From JANXQZ01 sp038225555 (GTDB lineage Bacteria > Acidobacteriota > Terriglobia > Bryobacterales > Bryobacteraceae): a stretch of DNA of 64,000 nt. Location of the stretch: contig JBBRRB010000003.1 of NCBI GenBank assembly GCA_038225555.1, forward strand, positions 213,942 through 277,941, read 5' to 3'. The notes under the pieces were generated by a model. The model saw only the letters and a program-made list of their open reading frames with translations. It had not been told where the DNA came from and did no database searches. Position numbers and translations under genes: made by a program. This document shows positions 33,633 to 43,114 of this stretch, piece after piece (positions within the stretch are counted from its first letter, which is position 1; the number at the start of each line of letters is the position of its first letter).

Positions 33633-34675
33633 TGCAGCAGCGTGCGGACGACGTGGGGCCACGTGATATTCATCGATTGATAACGCTGGCGGGCAAGCGC
33701 ACCCATGCTCTTTGCTCGCTCCCGATTTTCCCAGAGAGCGTCGAGCGCAGCTGCCAGGCTCGCGGCGTTCGGTTCCACGACGAAACCTGTATCGACATCG
33801 ACAAACTCGTTCGGGCCGCCCGAATCAGAGCAGGTGATTACCGGCTTTGAAGAAAGCATGCCTTCCAGGGTCACGTATCCGTAGTCTTCATCCACGGGAG
33901 GATAGATAACCCCGATGCAATGGGCATACCTTTGAAATTTCTCCTCATCGGTGATCCCGCCTGCGAACTCCACCCTGTCTTTGAGCTGCAAGCGTGCGAC
34001 CGAGGCTTTTAGTTCGTCCAGATATGCCGCGTAATCCGGGACGCCCGCGAAACACATCCGCACGGGATTCTTTGTCAGCGCGAGAGCCTCTACTGCTAGA
34101 TGTTGACGCTTAAGAGGAGTGAGTCGACTAGGGAAGAAGAAGTAGTCCTGGGACTCACCGCAGAACAGTTGGCCGGCCGAAGGTGGCGGATGATAGAGTG
34201 GCACTGACGCGATCCCGCAATACCGACTCAGACGTCCAGATACATTTTTCGAGTTGGCGTAAACAGCCTTAGCCTCGGGAATCAGTTTGCGGTCGGCTTC
34301 AATGATCGCGTCGCGCACTTCGGGGCCGGTGGGGTATTGGATCATGTCGCCGGCCAGCGGATGGGTCCAAAGATCGTAAGCCTGCCGGTGCTGGTGCAGG
34401 ATCCACAAAACTTTATTCGGATGGCGCATATAGTACGCCGGAAATTTGAGTCCGATGAGCAGATCTACTTTGGTGCCGCTGCTTTCGGTCAAGTCAAACA
34501 TGCGGCAAGCCAGCATCTGATCGAGCATGCGCTCCGGCGGATACCATTTAAATGGTACTTGCACGATTTCGGCTTGGTGCCCCGCCGCTAGCAAAGCGGT
34601 TTCCAGGGATTCAGCGTGGATTTCGGCCCCGCCTCGAATGAATGGGATTTTGACGGTTGCAATCAGGATGCGCAT
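33629..34675 (-). CDS. Glycosyltransferase family 4
   Basis: A 348-aa GT4: N-terminal MRILIATVKIPFIRGGAEIH, then FFFPSRLTPLKRQHLAVEAL, VEFAGGITDEEKFQRYAHC, and the donor-binding EDYGYVTLEGMLSSKPVITC with the E-x7-E motif and SGGPNEFV. It retains family donor-site residues. It follows the methyltransferase gene by 3 bases and is coupled to the next glycosyltransferase. Confidence 0.93.
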   Translation of the reverse strand: MRILIATVKIPFIRGGAEIHAESLETALLAAGHQAEIVQVPFKWYPPERMLDQMLACRMFDLTESSGTKVDLLIGLKFPAYYMRHPNKVLWILHQHRQAYDLWTHPLAGDMIQYPTGPEVRDAIIEADRKLIPEAKAVYANSKNVSGRLSRYCGIASVPLYHPPPSAGQLFCGESQDYFFFPSRLTPLKRQHLAVEALALTKNPVRMCFAGVPDYAAYLDELKASVARLQLKDRVEFAGGITDEEKFQRYAHCIGVIYPPVDEDYGYVTLEGMLSSKPVITCSDSGGPNEFVDVDTGFVVEPNAASLAAALDALWENRERAKSMGALARQRYQSMNITWPHVVRTLLQ

Positions 34676-34678
34676 GAA

Positions 34679-36046
34679 TCAGGCTGGCGACTGGGCTTTC
34701 CGTCCCACCACCGCGTAATCCTGCGGTCCGTAAAAATATTGGTTGAAGCGAGTTGTTACGGTAGAGCCATCGTCCGGTACGCGGACCGAAGCTGGGCAAG
34801 GATGAAGCGGCAATATCTCCACCTGCGAAAAGCCTCTTGCATCGAGAAGGAATTCGAGCAGCATGCTTGGAAGGGGATTCCGGTGAGTGGGATCGAGATA
34901 GAAGTTTCTAGAACCGACCAGGACGTTTTCAGGATTGGGAGTTTCGAAAATGGCGATCCCGCCTGGCTTTAACACGCGGACGGTCTCATCCAGCAACTCT
35001 ACCAGTTTCGCCCACGGCAGATGCTCGACGATGTGAAATCCTGTCACAGCACCCAAGGATGCGTTGGCGCGTGCGCGGAGATTTTCGATCGCATCGTCCA
35101 ATACGACGTTCAAGCCGAGATCCCCGCACAATGAGACGAACGTGCGATTCAAATCCACCCCTTGAGCTTCAATGCCGTGTTCGCGCAGAAGCTCAAGCCA
35201 CTCGCCGCGGCCGCAGCCAATATCGAGTACTGGACGGCTGGCCGCGTTCAAATAAGGCAGGTACTTGGTCAGCTTCGATCTTATTTCCTCACGGCTGCCG
35301 CGCAACTTATCTTCCAGCATGAGATACAAGTTATCCAGTTGGTGCTCGTCCTCGGCGCGCGGACGGGCAACAGCTTCCGTACGAGAGCTTTGACCCTGAA
35401 GTCGCTCCTGAGCGAACAGCATTGTGCGAAACTGCGCGACTCGCGCCTCCGCAGCCGACATGCGTTCTCTTGCTTCTTCCGCGATTCGGTCGCGCGCGGC
35501 ATCCCCCGATTTGATGTAGCCGAGCAGCTCCTGATCGTTTCGCACCATCTCTTGGGGCAAGCGAACCAACTCGGCCCGGACTTCCGCCAAGTCTTTTTTT
35601 AGAGGCACATCCGACATCGCATTCAGTCGTTCGTTGAGGCTTGCGAGCTCTTCTTCAAAACGATCCTTGAGATGATCGTTCTCGGCAACCAGGGAATCTA
35701 TTCGAGCCGACAATTGCTCGATGATATGGCTCTGCTCCTGAAGCAAACCCACAGCTGCAGTGTTGAAACCCACAATCTGAGGTGTGTACCAGAAGAGCAT
35801 CCGCCGTACGATTCGAACCAGGACAGCCCCAATCCTTGCTCGAAGCGAAGAGGATCCTGGAGGCATCCTGCCGATCGAATTGGAACTCTCCTGAGCGGCG
35901 CGGAGCCACTCCTGGAGCCTGACGGTATTAAGCGAAGCCGGGGTCCCGCCGGACTGAACTCCATACGGGGCGAGTGCCCGCCGACATATGTCGGCTGCTA
36001 GAAAACGCTCCAGCTCCTTCCCGCGAATTGCCTCTTTGACAAGCAC
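34679..36046 (-). CDS. SAM-dependent methyltransferase with long coiled coil (WbdD-like)
   Basis: A 455-aa protein. Residues 110-230 form a coiled coil (IIEQLSARIDSLVAENDHLK, FEEELASLNERLNAM). A class I methyltransferase follows: motif I VLDIGCGRGEWLELL, GVDLNRTFV, DDAIENL, GFHIVEHLPWAKLVELL and GGIAIFETPNPENVL. This layout is that of O-antigen chain-terminating methyltransferases that use a coiled coil as a molecular ruler for chain length. Neighbouring glycosyltransferases support that role, but no kinase domain is present. Confidence 0.85.
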   Translation of the reverse strand: MLVKEAIRGKELERFLAADICRRALAPYGVQSGGTPASLNTVRLQEWLRAAQESSNSIGRMPPGSSSLRARIGAVLVRIVRRMLFWYTPQIVGFNTAAVGLLQEQSHIIEQLSARIDSLVAENDHLKDRFEEELASLNERLNAMSDVPLKKDLAEVRAELVRLPQEMVRNDQELLGYIKSGDAARDRIAEEARERMSAAEARVAQFRTMLFAQERLQGQSSRTEAVARPRAEDEHQLDNLYLMLEDKLRGSREEIRSKLTKYLPYLNAASRPVLDIGCGRGEWLELLREHGIEAQGVDLNRTFVSLCGDLGLNVVLDDAIENLRARANASLGAVTGFHIVEHLPWAKLVELLDETVRVLKPGGIAIFETPNPENVLVGSRNFYLDPTHRNPLPSMLLEFLLDARGFSQVEILPLHPCPASVRVPDDGSTVTTRFNQYFYGPQDYAVVGRKAQSPA

Positions 36047-36089
36047 CCAATTGATTACAGCATACGAGAATCGCGGCTGAACACCCGGG

Positions 36090-38639
36090 CTACTTTCGCA
36101 GTTTTAGGGAAGTCAGCCGAAATGCCAAGTCGCGCACATCGCTATTGACTCCCAAGCTGGCGGGCTTTACGGATCGCGCTGGCAGCATGCGAATGCGGAG
36201 GCTCTTTTGGCCGGCCTTCATTGGCAACGTAAACGTTCGGGTGAAAGCACCCGGCCGATCAATGCTCTGAGTAACTGGGAGGCCGTCGTCGGCTTGAAGG
36301 CTGATTTGTCCAGGCGCCGTTGCGGTCATCGCTTCTCCGGTCATTTCGAGGACTGCCTCACTGCCGCCCAGGTTAGGGAAGCGCGCCTCCACCCCTCGAT
36401 CCGTTACCCAGCGATCTTCAGTAAGCCCCTGCACAAAGTGAGTCTGCTCCGTGTCGAGTAAGTTCAATGTTAAGGGAGCGAGACTGTGGATTCGCAAGTA
36501 GTGAAATTGCAGGTTCAACTGGCGAGGGTCATTCCCGTATAGATGAGGTGATTCGTCCGTTTCCAACACTAGATCGCTAGAGCCAGCCGGGACTGCAAAT
36601 TCGGCAGTGGAAAACTTGGAACTCGTGCTATTCAGTGCATAGTCGCCAAGTCGTTCACCATTTAGGGATATGTGGAGGTGCTTTGTGGCACCGTCAGTCA
36701 AGCCTACTTCCGCCTCAACGGACAATGCATCGGACTCCGGCGCTAAGAGCAAAACATGCCCCTTTTTAGCCATCCACTGAAAAGGACGGCCATTTGCGTA
36801 CTCTACGTCGTGCCAGCCGTCGTTTGTCACCACAAGCGTTGTCTGCGCCTTCGAAAAACTGAATAGTTGATTCTCGAACAGGACTTCGGAAGGAGTTTTC
36901 CAAGATGTGATTGGCCGTAGAGTTAGGTAGTAATCGTATCTCTCCGGGTTTGTAACTGTTTCGCCAGCTAGAGACGCGAAGTAAATGCTCTTGTATAAAT
37001 CGCCCACAGGCTGGCGGAAAAAGTAGGGAATCCAGCGATCATACGCATCTCGCGGACATGCGATCAGAGTTGTCTGCCCCGGTTTGATCAGATGCTGGAG
37101 CGCTCTGAGATCCTGGAGAGAGGCAAGCTGTTCGATTGGCGCTAGCATGCCCGGATAAGAGTTGCGCACATAGTCGTCTAACGTGAACCGGTAAAAGGCC
37201 CATCCGACAAAACAGATCCAAATTGCCGCTTGCGCTCTGCCGATGCCTCCTGGCAAGCTTCGGCGGGGATTCGAAATCAAATACGCGAGTCCGCTTCCCG
37301 CGCAAACCGGCACGAGATAGAAGGAATATAGGAGTATTTTTTGACTGGAATATACGAAGTGACTGATATAGAGCTGATGCCAGACAAGCGCGAGATAGAC
37401 TGCTCCTGAAGCGACAATGACCATTCTCATTTTGCGATCCAATCGCAATAGGCCGATTAGCGCGGTGACAGCCAGAGTTGCACCGAAGAGCGTTGCTCCT
37501 CTTGCTACCCATGAGTAGGAAAATCCCGCCATTCTTGCCAAACCGAAATAAATGTCCACCGGCAGCCACGATAAGTTCATGAAGGCGAAGCCTAGAGTGG
37601 TGGCGTGAAACTCGTTCAGGACGCTCCGCAGAGTATAGAACCAAGCGTATGGATTCGCGGCGACGGAGATGCCGAGGAGCGCCGCCCACCGCAAGACGGC
37701 TTGCTTCATGGTTTGTTCGCGATTCCACAAATCCAGGAACACCGCGATCGCAATCGGGACAACGGCAATGGGCAGGATCTCCGGATAGATTGAAACCAGT
37801 CCCGCAAGCAGGAGCCCGCCGGCGAGGATCGATCGCCAGGACGACTCGCGCGCAATTCCGAACGAAATGAGGGCGAACAATGGGCCGAAGGCAAGCGTCT
37901 GTGAAAGCCAGTTCAGACTGGCAGCCTCATGCACGAAAAGGACGTTCGTCCCGTATATCGCGAGTGCAAACAGAGCGGCGCCGGGAGAGGGAAGCAGCAC
38001 CCTTGCCAGCAGCCAAAATCCGCAAAATGAAACGAACAGGCCGGTCGCGGTCACCGGGAGAAAGGCTGTGAAGCCGTCAATGCCCGATAACGCGCTCGAT
38101 TCCGCAAGAAAGTATTGCGCTCCCATGCGTGCTCCGGTCAGGCGTGCAACCAGCATTTGACTCATCCAAGGGTAGGTGCGGGCCGAGTCCGTGGAGGCGA
38201 AATACGAATTATTCCGGACGAAGTCCGCGATGGAGCAGTAATACACGGCGTCATTGAATGGGGAAAAAGCGCCATGAATGACGTCGGGCAGGAGGAACAG
38301 GGCAGTACACAGGACGAGAATGCCGAATAGCCAGGGGTGGAGCGGCCCGGTCGACAAGGTCTGAAAGCCGACCCGCCGCATAATGAAAAAGTCTGCCACC
38401 AAGCTCGCGGCAACGATTAGAAATGCGCTGAATTTGACCGGAACGCCTAAATAGTTCAGATTCGCGGCCGCCAAAACCATGATGATCAAGCCGAAGATTG
38501 GAGCCGAGATCCAAACTTCGGCGAGGCTGCGCGTCCGGCAAACGATCAAGGCGAGCCAGAAGCCGCATACAAAGAGCGCGGCGATGGCGGTCAGGGTGTA
38601 GGTGATGACTTGAAGATTAAGGTGCGGCGGCAAGAGCAA
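36090..38639 (-). CDS. Large polytopic membrane protein, possible GT-C-type glycosyltransferase
   Basis: An 849-aa protein with about 12-13 N-terminal helices (e.g. TYTLTAIAALFVCGFWLALI, FGLIIMVLAAANLNYLGV, WAALLGISVAANPYAWFY) and a C-terminal soluble beta-rich half from about residue 560 (VVTNDGWHDVEYANGRPFQW, LVLETDESPHLYGNDPRQL). The first periplasmic loop has acidic residues (AFSPFNDAVYYC) in the place of the GT-C catalytic motif. It may be a polyprenol-dependent glycosyltransferase or a glycan polymerase working with the genes downstream. No close family is recognised. Confidence 0.75.
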   Translation of the reverse strand: MLLPPHLNLQVITYTLTAIAALFVCGFWLALIVCRTRSLAEVWISAPIFGLIIMVLAAANLNYLGVPVKFSAFLIVAASLVADFFIMRRVGFQTLSTGPLHPWLFGILVLCTALFLLPDVIHGAFSPFNDAVYYCSIADFVRNNSYFASTDSARTYPWMSQMLVARLTGARMGAQYFLAESSALSGIDGFTAFLPVTATGLFVSFCGFWLLARVLLPSPGAALFALAIYGTNVLFVHEAASLNWLSQTLAFGPLFALISFGIARESSWRSILAGGLLLAGLVSIYPEILPIAVVPIAIAVFLDLWNREQTMKQAVLRWAALLGISVAANPYAWFYTLRSVLNEFHATTLGFAFMNLSWLPVDIYFGLARMAGFSYSWVARGATLFGATLAVTALIGLLRLDRKMRMVIVASGAVYLALVWHQLYISHFVYSSQKILLYSFYLVPVCAGSGLAYLISNPRRSLPGGIGRAQAAIWICFVGWAFYRFTLDDYVRNSYPGMLAPIEQLASLQDLRALQHLIKPGQTTLIACPRDAYDRWIPYFFRQPVGDLYKSIYFASLAGETVTNPERYDYYLTLRPITSWKTPSEVLFENQLFSFSKAQTTLVVTNDGWHDVEYANGRPFQWMAKKGHVLLLAPESDALSVEAEVGLTDGATKHLHISLNGERLGDYALNSTSSKFSTAEFAVPAGSSDLVLETDESPHLYGNDPRQLNLQFHYLRIHSLAPLTLNLLDTEQTHFVQGLTEDRWVTDRGVEARFPNLGGSEAVLEMTGEAMTATAPGQISLQADDGLPVTQSIDRPGAFTRTFTLPMKAGQKSLRIRMLPARSVKPASLGVNSDVRDLAFRLTSLKLRK

Positions 38640-38654
38640 TGCCCGAAGTCTTCG

Positions 38655-40097
38655 CTACCAGGTTGTTGCGAGCCGGGCGAACGTTCGGACGCAGACGCCA
38701 GTCGGACCCTTGGACATGTAAGGCTTCGATTCGTCAAGCCAGGCAGTTCCAGCGATATCCAAATGCACCCAAGGCGTTTCTCCGACAAATTCCTTTATGA
38801 ACATGGCTGCCGTGATGGATCCCCCGGCTCGTCCGCCGATATTTCCCAAGTCTGCGAAGGCGCTTTTCAGTCCTTCCTTATACTCTTCGTCCATCGGCAT
38901 CTGCCACATCTTTTCGCCTTCGGTCTGAGAAGCCGCGAATAGCTTTTGAAGGAAGGCTTCGTCGTTGGTGAAGGCTCCAATGCGCAGGGTACCGAGCGCC
39001 ACCACGATCGCTCCAGTAAGCGTGGCTGCATCCACCAGATGAGTGCACCCGAGCTGTTTGGCGTAGGTAATCGCGTCGATCAGGATCAGCCGGCCTTCGG
39101 CATCGGTGTTTAACACCTCCACGGTTTTGCCGGACATGGACGTCACGATATCGCCTGGTCGCTGCGCCCGGCTGCCCGGCATGTTTTCGACCGCGGGAAT
39201 TAGCGCAGTGACTTGGACGGATGGTTTGAGCTTTGAGATCGCCTGCATTGCTCCGATCACGGCGGCGCCGCCCGCCATGTCGTACTTCATCTTCTCCATC
39301 CCGTCGGACGGTTTGATCGAGATGCCGCCGGTGTCGAAGGTCACGCCTTTCCCCACTAATCCAAGATGCTCTTTGGACTCGGAGCCCGCTGCCGGGTTGT
39401 ATTTCAGAACGATTAGAGCAGCAGGTTCGGCGCTGCCCACCGATACTCCGAGCAGGGAGCCCATGCCGAGCTGACGCATGCGGTCTTCATCCAGAACATC
39501 GCACTCTAGACCGCAGGCCGTAGCCGCCTCACGAGCGTGTTCTGCGAGCTTCATCGGCGTAAGCAGATTTCCCGGCTCGTTGATTAAAGATCGGGAGAAA
39601 TTTTGCGCCTCGCCCAGAATGATGCCCCGGTCCACCGCAGCCTGGTAGTTCCCCAGAACAGTAAAGGAGTCCACGTGCTTGTCATTCTTCTTGGGATCGG
39701 TCTTATGGCGATCCGGTTCGAAATCGCCCAGAATTGCGCCTTCCACTACGGCTGAAACCAGCTCATCTGGCGCGGATGCGCCCAAGCTAACCGCCATTGA
39801 GCGCATCCCTTTGCCTTTCAACGTTCGAAGCACAGCACCGGACAGGTTGCGAGCCTCCGCCGCGGTGAACTTAGCTTCCGCACCCGCCCCGGCCAGAACC
39901 AGCCGCTTGGTCTTCAAGCCGGACGGACTATGCAGGATCGCAATCTCAAGAGCCTTGCCGGTAAACTCGCCGGAATCGTACAGGTCTGCCAAGCGGGGGT
40001 CCGCGATGCCGGAAGGCTTCACGCCCTCATGGCAAAAGAGCACCAGCGCATCCCCTTCCATCGTCTCCGGGGCGCCGGGCGCCAGTTGTATATCCAT
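38655..40097 (-). CDS. pepA: Leucyl aminopeptidase PepA
   Basis: A 480-aa M17 aminopeptidase. The metal and catalytic motifs are GKGVTFDTGGISIKPSDGME, YDMAGGAAV and the family signature NTDAEGRLIL. The N-terminal macro-like domain is present. It removes N-terminal residues from peptides in the cytoplasm. The ATG overlaps the smpB stop; rescue of stalled ribosomes and peptide breakdown thus share one transcript. Confidence 0.96.
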   Translation of the reverse strand: MDIQLAPGAPETMEGDALVLFCHEGVKPSGIADPRLADLYDSGEFTGKALEIAILHSPSGLKTKRLVLAGAGAEAKFTAAEARNLSGAVLRTLKGKGMRSMAVSLGASAPDELVSAVVEGAILGDFEPDRHKTDPKKNDKHVDSFTVLGNYQAAVDRGIILGEAQNFSRSLINEPGNLLTPMKLAEHAREAATACGLECDVLDEDRMRQLGMGSLLGVSVGSAEPAALIVLKYNPAAGSESKEHLGLVGKGVTFDTGGISIKPSDGMEKMKYDMAGGAAVIGAMQAISKLKPSVQVTALIPAVENMPGSRAQRPGDIVTSMSGKTVEVLNTDAEGRLILIDAITYAKQLGCTHLVDAATLTGAIVVALGTLRIGAFTNDEAFLQKLFAASQTEGEKMWQMPMDEEYKEGLKSAFADLGNIGGRAGGSITAAMFIKEFVGETPWVHLDIAGTAWLDESKPYMSKGPTGVCVRTFARLATTW

Positions 40098-40573
40098 CAG
40101 TGTCGTTCTCTCCCTACGGCGGCCCGCGCTTCGGCTTGCGTTTCTTTGTCGCGCTCCGCCTCTCTCTTATCGTGTAGTTTTTTGCCCTTTCCGAGCGCGA
40201 TCTCGCACTTGATGCGCCCTTCCTTGAGGTACATCTTGGTGCAGATAAGCGTGAGACCCTTTTCCCGCGTCTTGCCTCGGAGCTTGTCGATTTCGACGCG
40301 ATGCAGCAAAAGCTTGCGGCGTCTGACCGTCTCATGGTTGCCCCGATTTCCGTGCGAATAGTGGCTGATATGTGCGTTCATCAGCCAGGCTTCATTGTCC
40401 TGAACCTCGGCGAAGCTGTCCTTCAGCTGAACTCTGCCATCCTTGGCGGCCTTCACCTCCGTGCCGGTCAAAACCAAGCCCGCCTCGTACCGGTCAGTCA
40501 GATGATAGTTGAAGCTGGCCTGGCGATTATCCGCCAGGATCTTGAAGGCCCCGTCTTTGGATTTTGTGCTCAA
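40097..40573 (-). CDS. smpB: SsrA-binding protein SmpB
   Basis: A 158-aa SmpB: ILADNRQASFNYHLTDRYEAG, GTEVKAAKDGRVQLKDSF, NAHISHYSHGNRGNHETVR and the basic C-terminal tail KGKKLHDKREAERDKET that enters the mRNA channel. It works with tmRNA in trans-translation; no tmRNA gene is visible in the window. First gene of the long - strand run; divergent from the secretin gene. Confidence 0.97.
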   Translation of the reverse strand: MSTKSKDGAFKILADNRQASFNYHLTDRYEAGLVLTGTEVKAAKDGRVQLKDSFAEVQDNEAWLMNAHISHYSHGNRGNHETVRRRKLLLHRVEIDKLRGKTREKGLTLICTKMYLKEGRIKCEIALGKGKKLHDKREAERDKETQAEARAAVGRERH

Positions 40574-40590
40574 CTGATTTCTCTCAACGA

Positions 40591-40605
40591 TAGCAAAGCT
40601 TGCTA
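40591..40605. promoter_or_regulatory. Palindrome TAGCAAAGCTTGCTA between smpB and the secretin gene
   Basis: Two 6-base arms (TAGCAA / TTGCTA) flank a 3-base centre, in the 122-base divergent intergenic region, 18 nt before the smpB start. It could be an operator for smpB. No T-run follows on either strand, so it is not a terminator. Confidence 0.3.
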
Positions 40606-40695
40606 CGTCAAGCAGTTATGTGGTGGTTTGCCGCACGCGGGCGAAATCTTAGTCTATCACAGGGCTTATAAACCAGGCCTCATAAACGGGATAAA

Positions 40696-43113
40696 ATGAT
40701 TGTTGGCAACAACTTACGTGCGTTAACCGGGCTGTCTATTTTGCTCCTGCTATGCCCCCAGCCGGAGTTGCTGGCCAAAAAAAACAAGAAAGGGGATAAG
40801 TACCTGCAGCTGGGCCGCGAAGCGGAAGCACGGAAAGATTTCGAACAAGCGCTGGATTTATTCAATCAGGCATTAAGCGAAAACCCGTCGGATGCAGCCT
40901 ATATTCTCGCCATGCGGCGTGCCCGTTTCGAGGCGTCCGAAATGCATGTGCAAGCAGGGCAGAAAATGCGCGACAGCGGTCAGGTCGAACAAGCTCTGGT
41001 TGAATTTCAAAAAGCCTTCGCCATCGATCCTTCCTCGGCCATCGCGCTGCAGGAGCTTAAACGCACGGCCGAAATGTTGGAGCGGAACAAAAAAGGAAAC
41101 GTGCCCGCTGGCGAGGCGGCCATGACGCCTGTGGAGATCGAGAGAAAGGCGGCCCAGCAGCGGATCGAGTCGCTGCTGCCGGTTCCTCAGTTAAAGCCGA
41201 TAACGAACCAGATCAGCGCTTTGAAGATGAACAACCAGCCGCCCAGAGTACTCTATGAAACGGTGGGCAAGCTGGCAGGGATTAACGTCGTATTCGACCC
41301 ACAATTCCAGAGCGCCGGTAAGAACGTGAATCTCGATCTCACGAACACGACTTTGGAAGAGGCTCTGGATTACATCGGGATGCTGACCAAGACCTTCTGG
41401 AAACCGATCAGCGCCAATACCATCTTTATTGCCGAGGACAATGTCACCAAGCGGCGAGACTACGAAGATCAGGTGGTGAAGGTGTTCTATCTCAAGAACA
41501 TCACCTCGGTTCAGGAGTTCCAGGAAATCGTGACGGCGGTCCGATCGGTCACCGATATTCGCCGGATGTTTACTTACAACGCGCAGAATGCAGTGATGTG
41601 CCGCGGCACGGTGGATCAGATCGCGCTCGCGGAAAAGCTGTTTCACGATCTAGACAAGCCGAAGGCCGAAGTAGTCGTGGATGTCCTGGTAATGGAAGTG
41701 AATCGGGATCGGACTCGGAACCTCGCGGCTGGGCTAACCTCAGGCTCCCAGACCGGATTGGTTCTGCCGATTGGGTTCTCTCCACGCAATCCTATATTGA
41801 GCGGTATTTCGACACCCTCGACGGGAACCACCGGAACGACCGGGACGACGGGAACAACAGGCACAACGGGAACGACCGGCACAACAGGGACGACGGGTAC
41901 GGTGACCCCAAGCTCCAACAGCGGGGCGATCTCGCTGAACCGGATCGGCCAAGTCACGTTTAACGATTTTTCAATCTCGCTGCCTGGAGCCCTCCTGCAG
42001 GCGATCGCGACCGATAACAGCACAAAGGTGATGCAGTCGCCGCAAGTCAGAGCATCCGATGGCCAGAAGGTCTCTTTGCGAATCGGTGACAAGGTGCCCT
42101 ACGCGACAGGCAGCTTTCAGCCCGGCGTCGGAAGCGTTGGAGTCAGCCCGCTGGTGAGCACGCAATTCAACTTCGCCGAGGTTGGCGTGAACGTGGACAT
42201 TACGCCGCACGTGCATGGAACCGACGAGCTTACCCTCCATGTGCTGGTGGAAGTGTCTAACGTCAGCCGCACGGTTACGATCGGCGGCGTGGATCAGCCG
42301 GTCATCTCCCAACGAAAAAACGAAGCCGAAGTGCGGCTGCGGGATAACGAAGTCACCCTGTTGGGCGGCTTAATGCAGACTCAGGATACGAACTCGATCT
42401 CGGGGATTCCGGGAATCGTAAATATCCCCGTCTTGGGCGGATTGTTCTTTGGAAGCCACAACAAGGACGTGAACCGGCAAGAGTTGCTCATTGCCTTGAT
42501 CCCGCATATAGTGCGGTCGCAAAACATGTCGGCGGTGGATCTGCGCGGAGTCGCGGCGGGAACCGATCAGAACGTAAAGGTGATGTTCGCGCCGCATACT
42601 GATGCTCCGGCCGCGGCTCAGCCCGCCGCACCCGCTCCTGTGAACCCGGCACCTGCGACTCCCGCGCCTGCAACTCCCAGCCCTGATGCCGCTGGCGCAC
42701 CCGGGCTGGTGTTTATGCCCGCTGGCGTCCAACTGCCTCTGAGCGCTCCGGCGATTGTCACGTTGCAGGTGCAAAATGCGGTGGACTTATTTTCGGCGCC
42801 TTTCAAGCTCAAATGGGATCCGAAGCTGTTGCGATTGAACCAAGTGACGCCCGGCACCCTAATTGGGGATGGCAGCCCTCAAGTGAATCCGCCGACCATC
42901 GATATTCGAAACGACACCGGTGAAGCGTCCATCACTCTAAGCCGGGTCGCAGGCGCTCCCGGAGTGAATGGCTCGGGCCCTTTGGTGGCTCTCTCATTCA
43001 TGGCCGTCGGAAAAGGGACAGGGACGATTACGGTGACGGAGGTGGCGCTTAAGGATTCCAAGCAACAGCCGATCGCGGTGACTGCACCGTTCATGTCGGT
43101 AGTCGTTCAGTAG
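40696..43113 (+). CDS. Secretin with N-terminal TPRs and C-terminal cohesin-like domain
   Basis: An 805-aa outer-membrane secretin. Order: signal peptide; two or three TPRs (about 30-115, KYLQLGREAEARKDFEQALD); STN/N0 domain (about 195-255); N1 (about 260-330, VVKVFYLKNITSVQEFQEIV); a (TGT)n linker (375-402); the secretin core (about 415-610) with VRASDGQKVSLRIGDKVPY and RQELLIALIPHIVR; a Pro/Ala linker (about 636-672); and a cohesin-type beta domain (LQVQNAVDLFSAPFKLKWDP) to the end. It probably forms the pore for a type II secretion or type IV pilus-like machine with the two pseudopilins downstream. The cohesin fusion is unusual. Confidence 0.92.
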   Translation: MIVGNNLRALTGLSILLLLCPQPELLAKKNKKGDKYLQLGREAEARKDFEQALDLFNQALSENPSDAAYILAMRRARFEASEMHVQAGQKMRDSGQVEQALVEFQKAFAIDPSSAIALQELKRTAEMLERNKKGNVPAGEAAMTPVEIERKAAQQRIESLLPVPQLKPITNQISALKMNNQPPRVLYETVGKLAGINVVFDPQFQSAGKNVNLDLTNTTLEEALDYIGMLTKTFWKPISANTIFIAEDNVTKRRDYEDQVVKVFYLKNITSVQEFQEIVTAVRSVTDIRRMFTYNAQNAVMCRGTVDQIALAEKLFHDLDKPKAEVVVDVLVMEVNRDRTRNLAAGLTSGSQTGLVLPIGFSPRNPILSGISTPSTGTTGTTGTTGTTGTTGTTGTTGTTGTVTPSSNSGAISLNRIGQVTFNDFSISLPGALLQAIATDNSTKVMQSPQVRASDGQKVSLRIGDKVPYATGSFQPGVGSVGVSPLVSTQFNFAEVGVNVDITPHVHGTDELTLHVLVEVSNVSRTVTIGGVDQPVISQRKNEAEVRLRDNEVTLLGGLMQTQDTNSISGIPGIVNIPVLGGLFFGSHNKDVNRQELLIALIPHIVRSQNMSAVDLRGVAAGTDQNVKVMFAPHTDAPAAAQPAAPAPVNPAPATPAPATPSPDAAGAPGLVFMPAGVQLPLSAPAIVTLQVQNAVDLFSAPFKLKWDPKLLRLNQVTPGTLIGDGSPQVNPPTIDIRNDTGEASITLSRVAGAPGVNGSGPLVALSFMAVGKGTGTITVTEVALKDSKQQPIAVTAPFMSVVVQ
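41821..41901 (+). repeat. Nine-base minisatellite encoding (TGT)n in the secretin
   Basis: Nine consecutive 9-base units of the type ACGGGAACG/ACCGGCACA encode repeated Thr-Gly-Thr between the N1 and secretin domains. Units differ at third positions only, so the peptide is conserved while DNA has drifted. Frame is always kept; copy number could vary. Confidence 0.9.
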
Positions 43114-43114
43114 C

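Noticed and set aside
40591..40605. Terminator for the secretin/smpB intergenic region
   Set aside because: The palindrome is short and has no T-run; both flanking genes diverge from it, so termination makes no sense.
41643..42092. 149-aa antisense ORF with VPVVPVVP repeats
   Set aside because: Complement of the (TGT)n minisatellite in the secretin gene.
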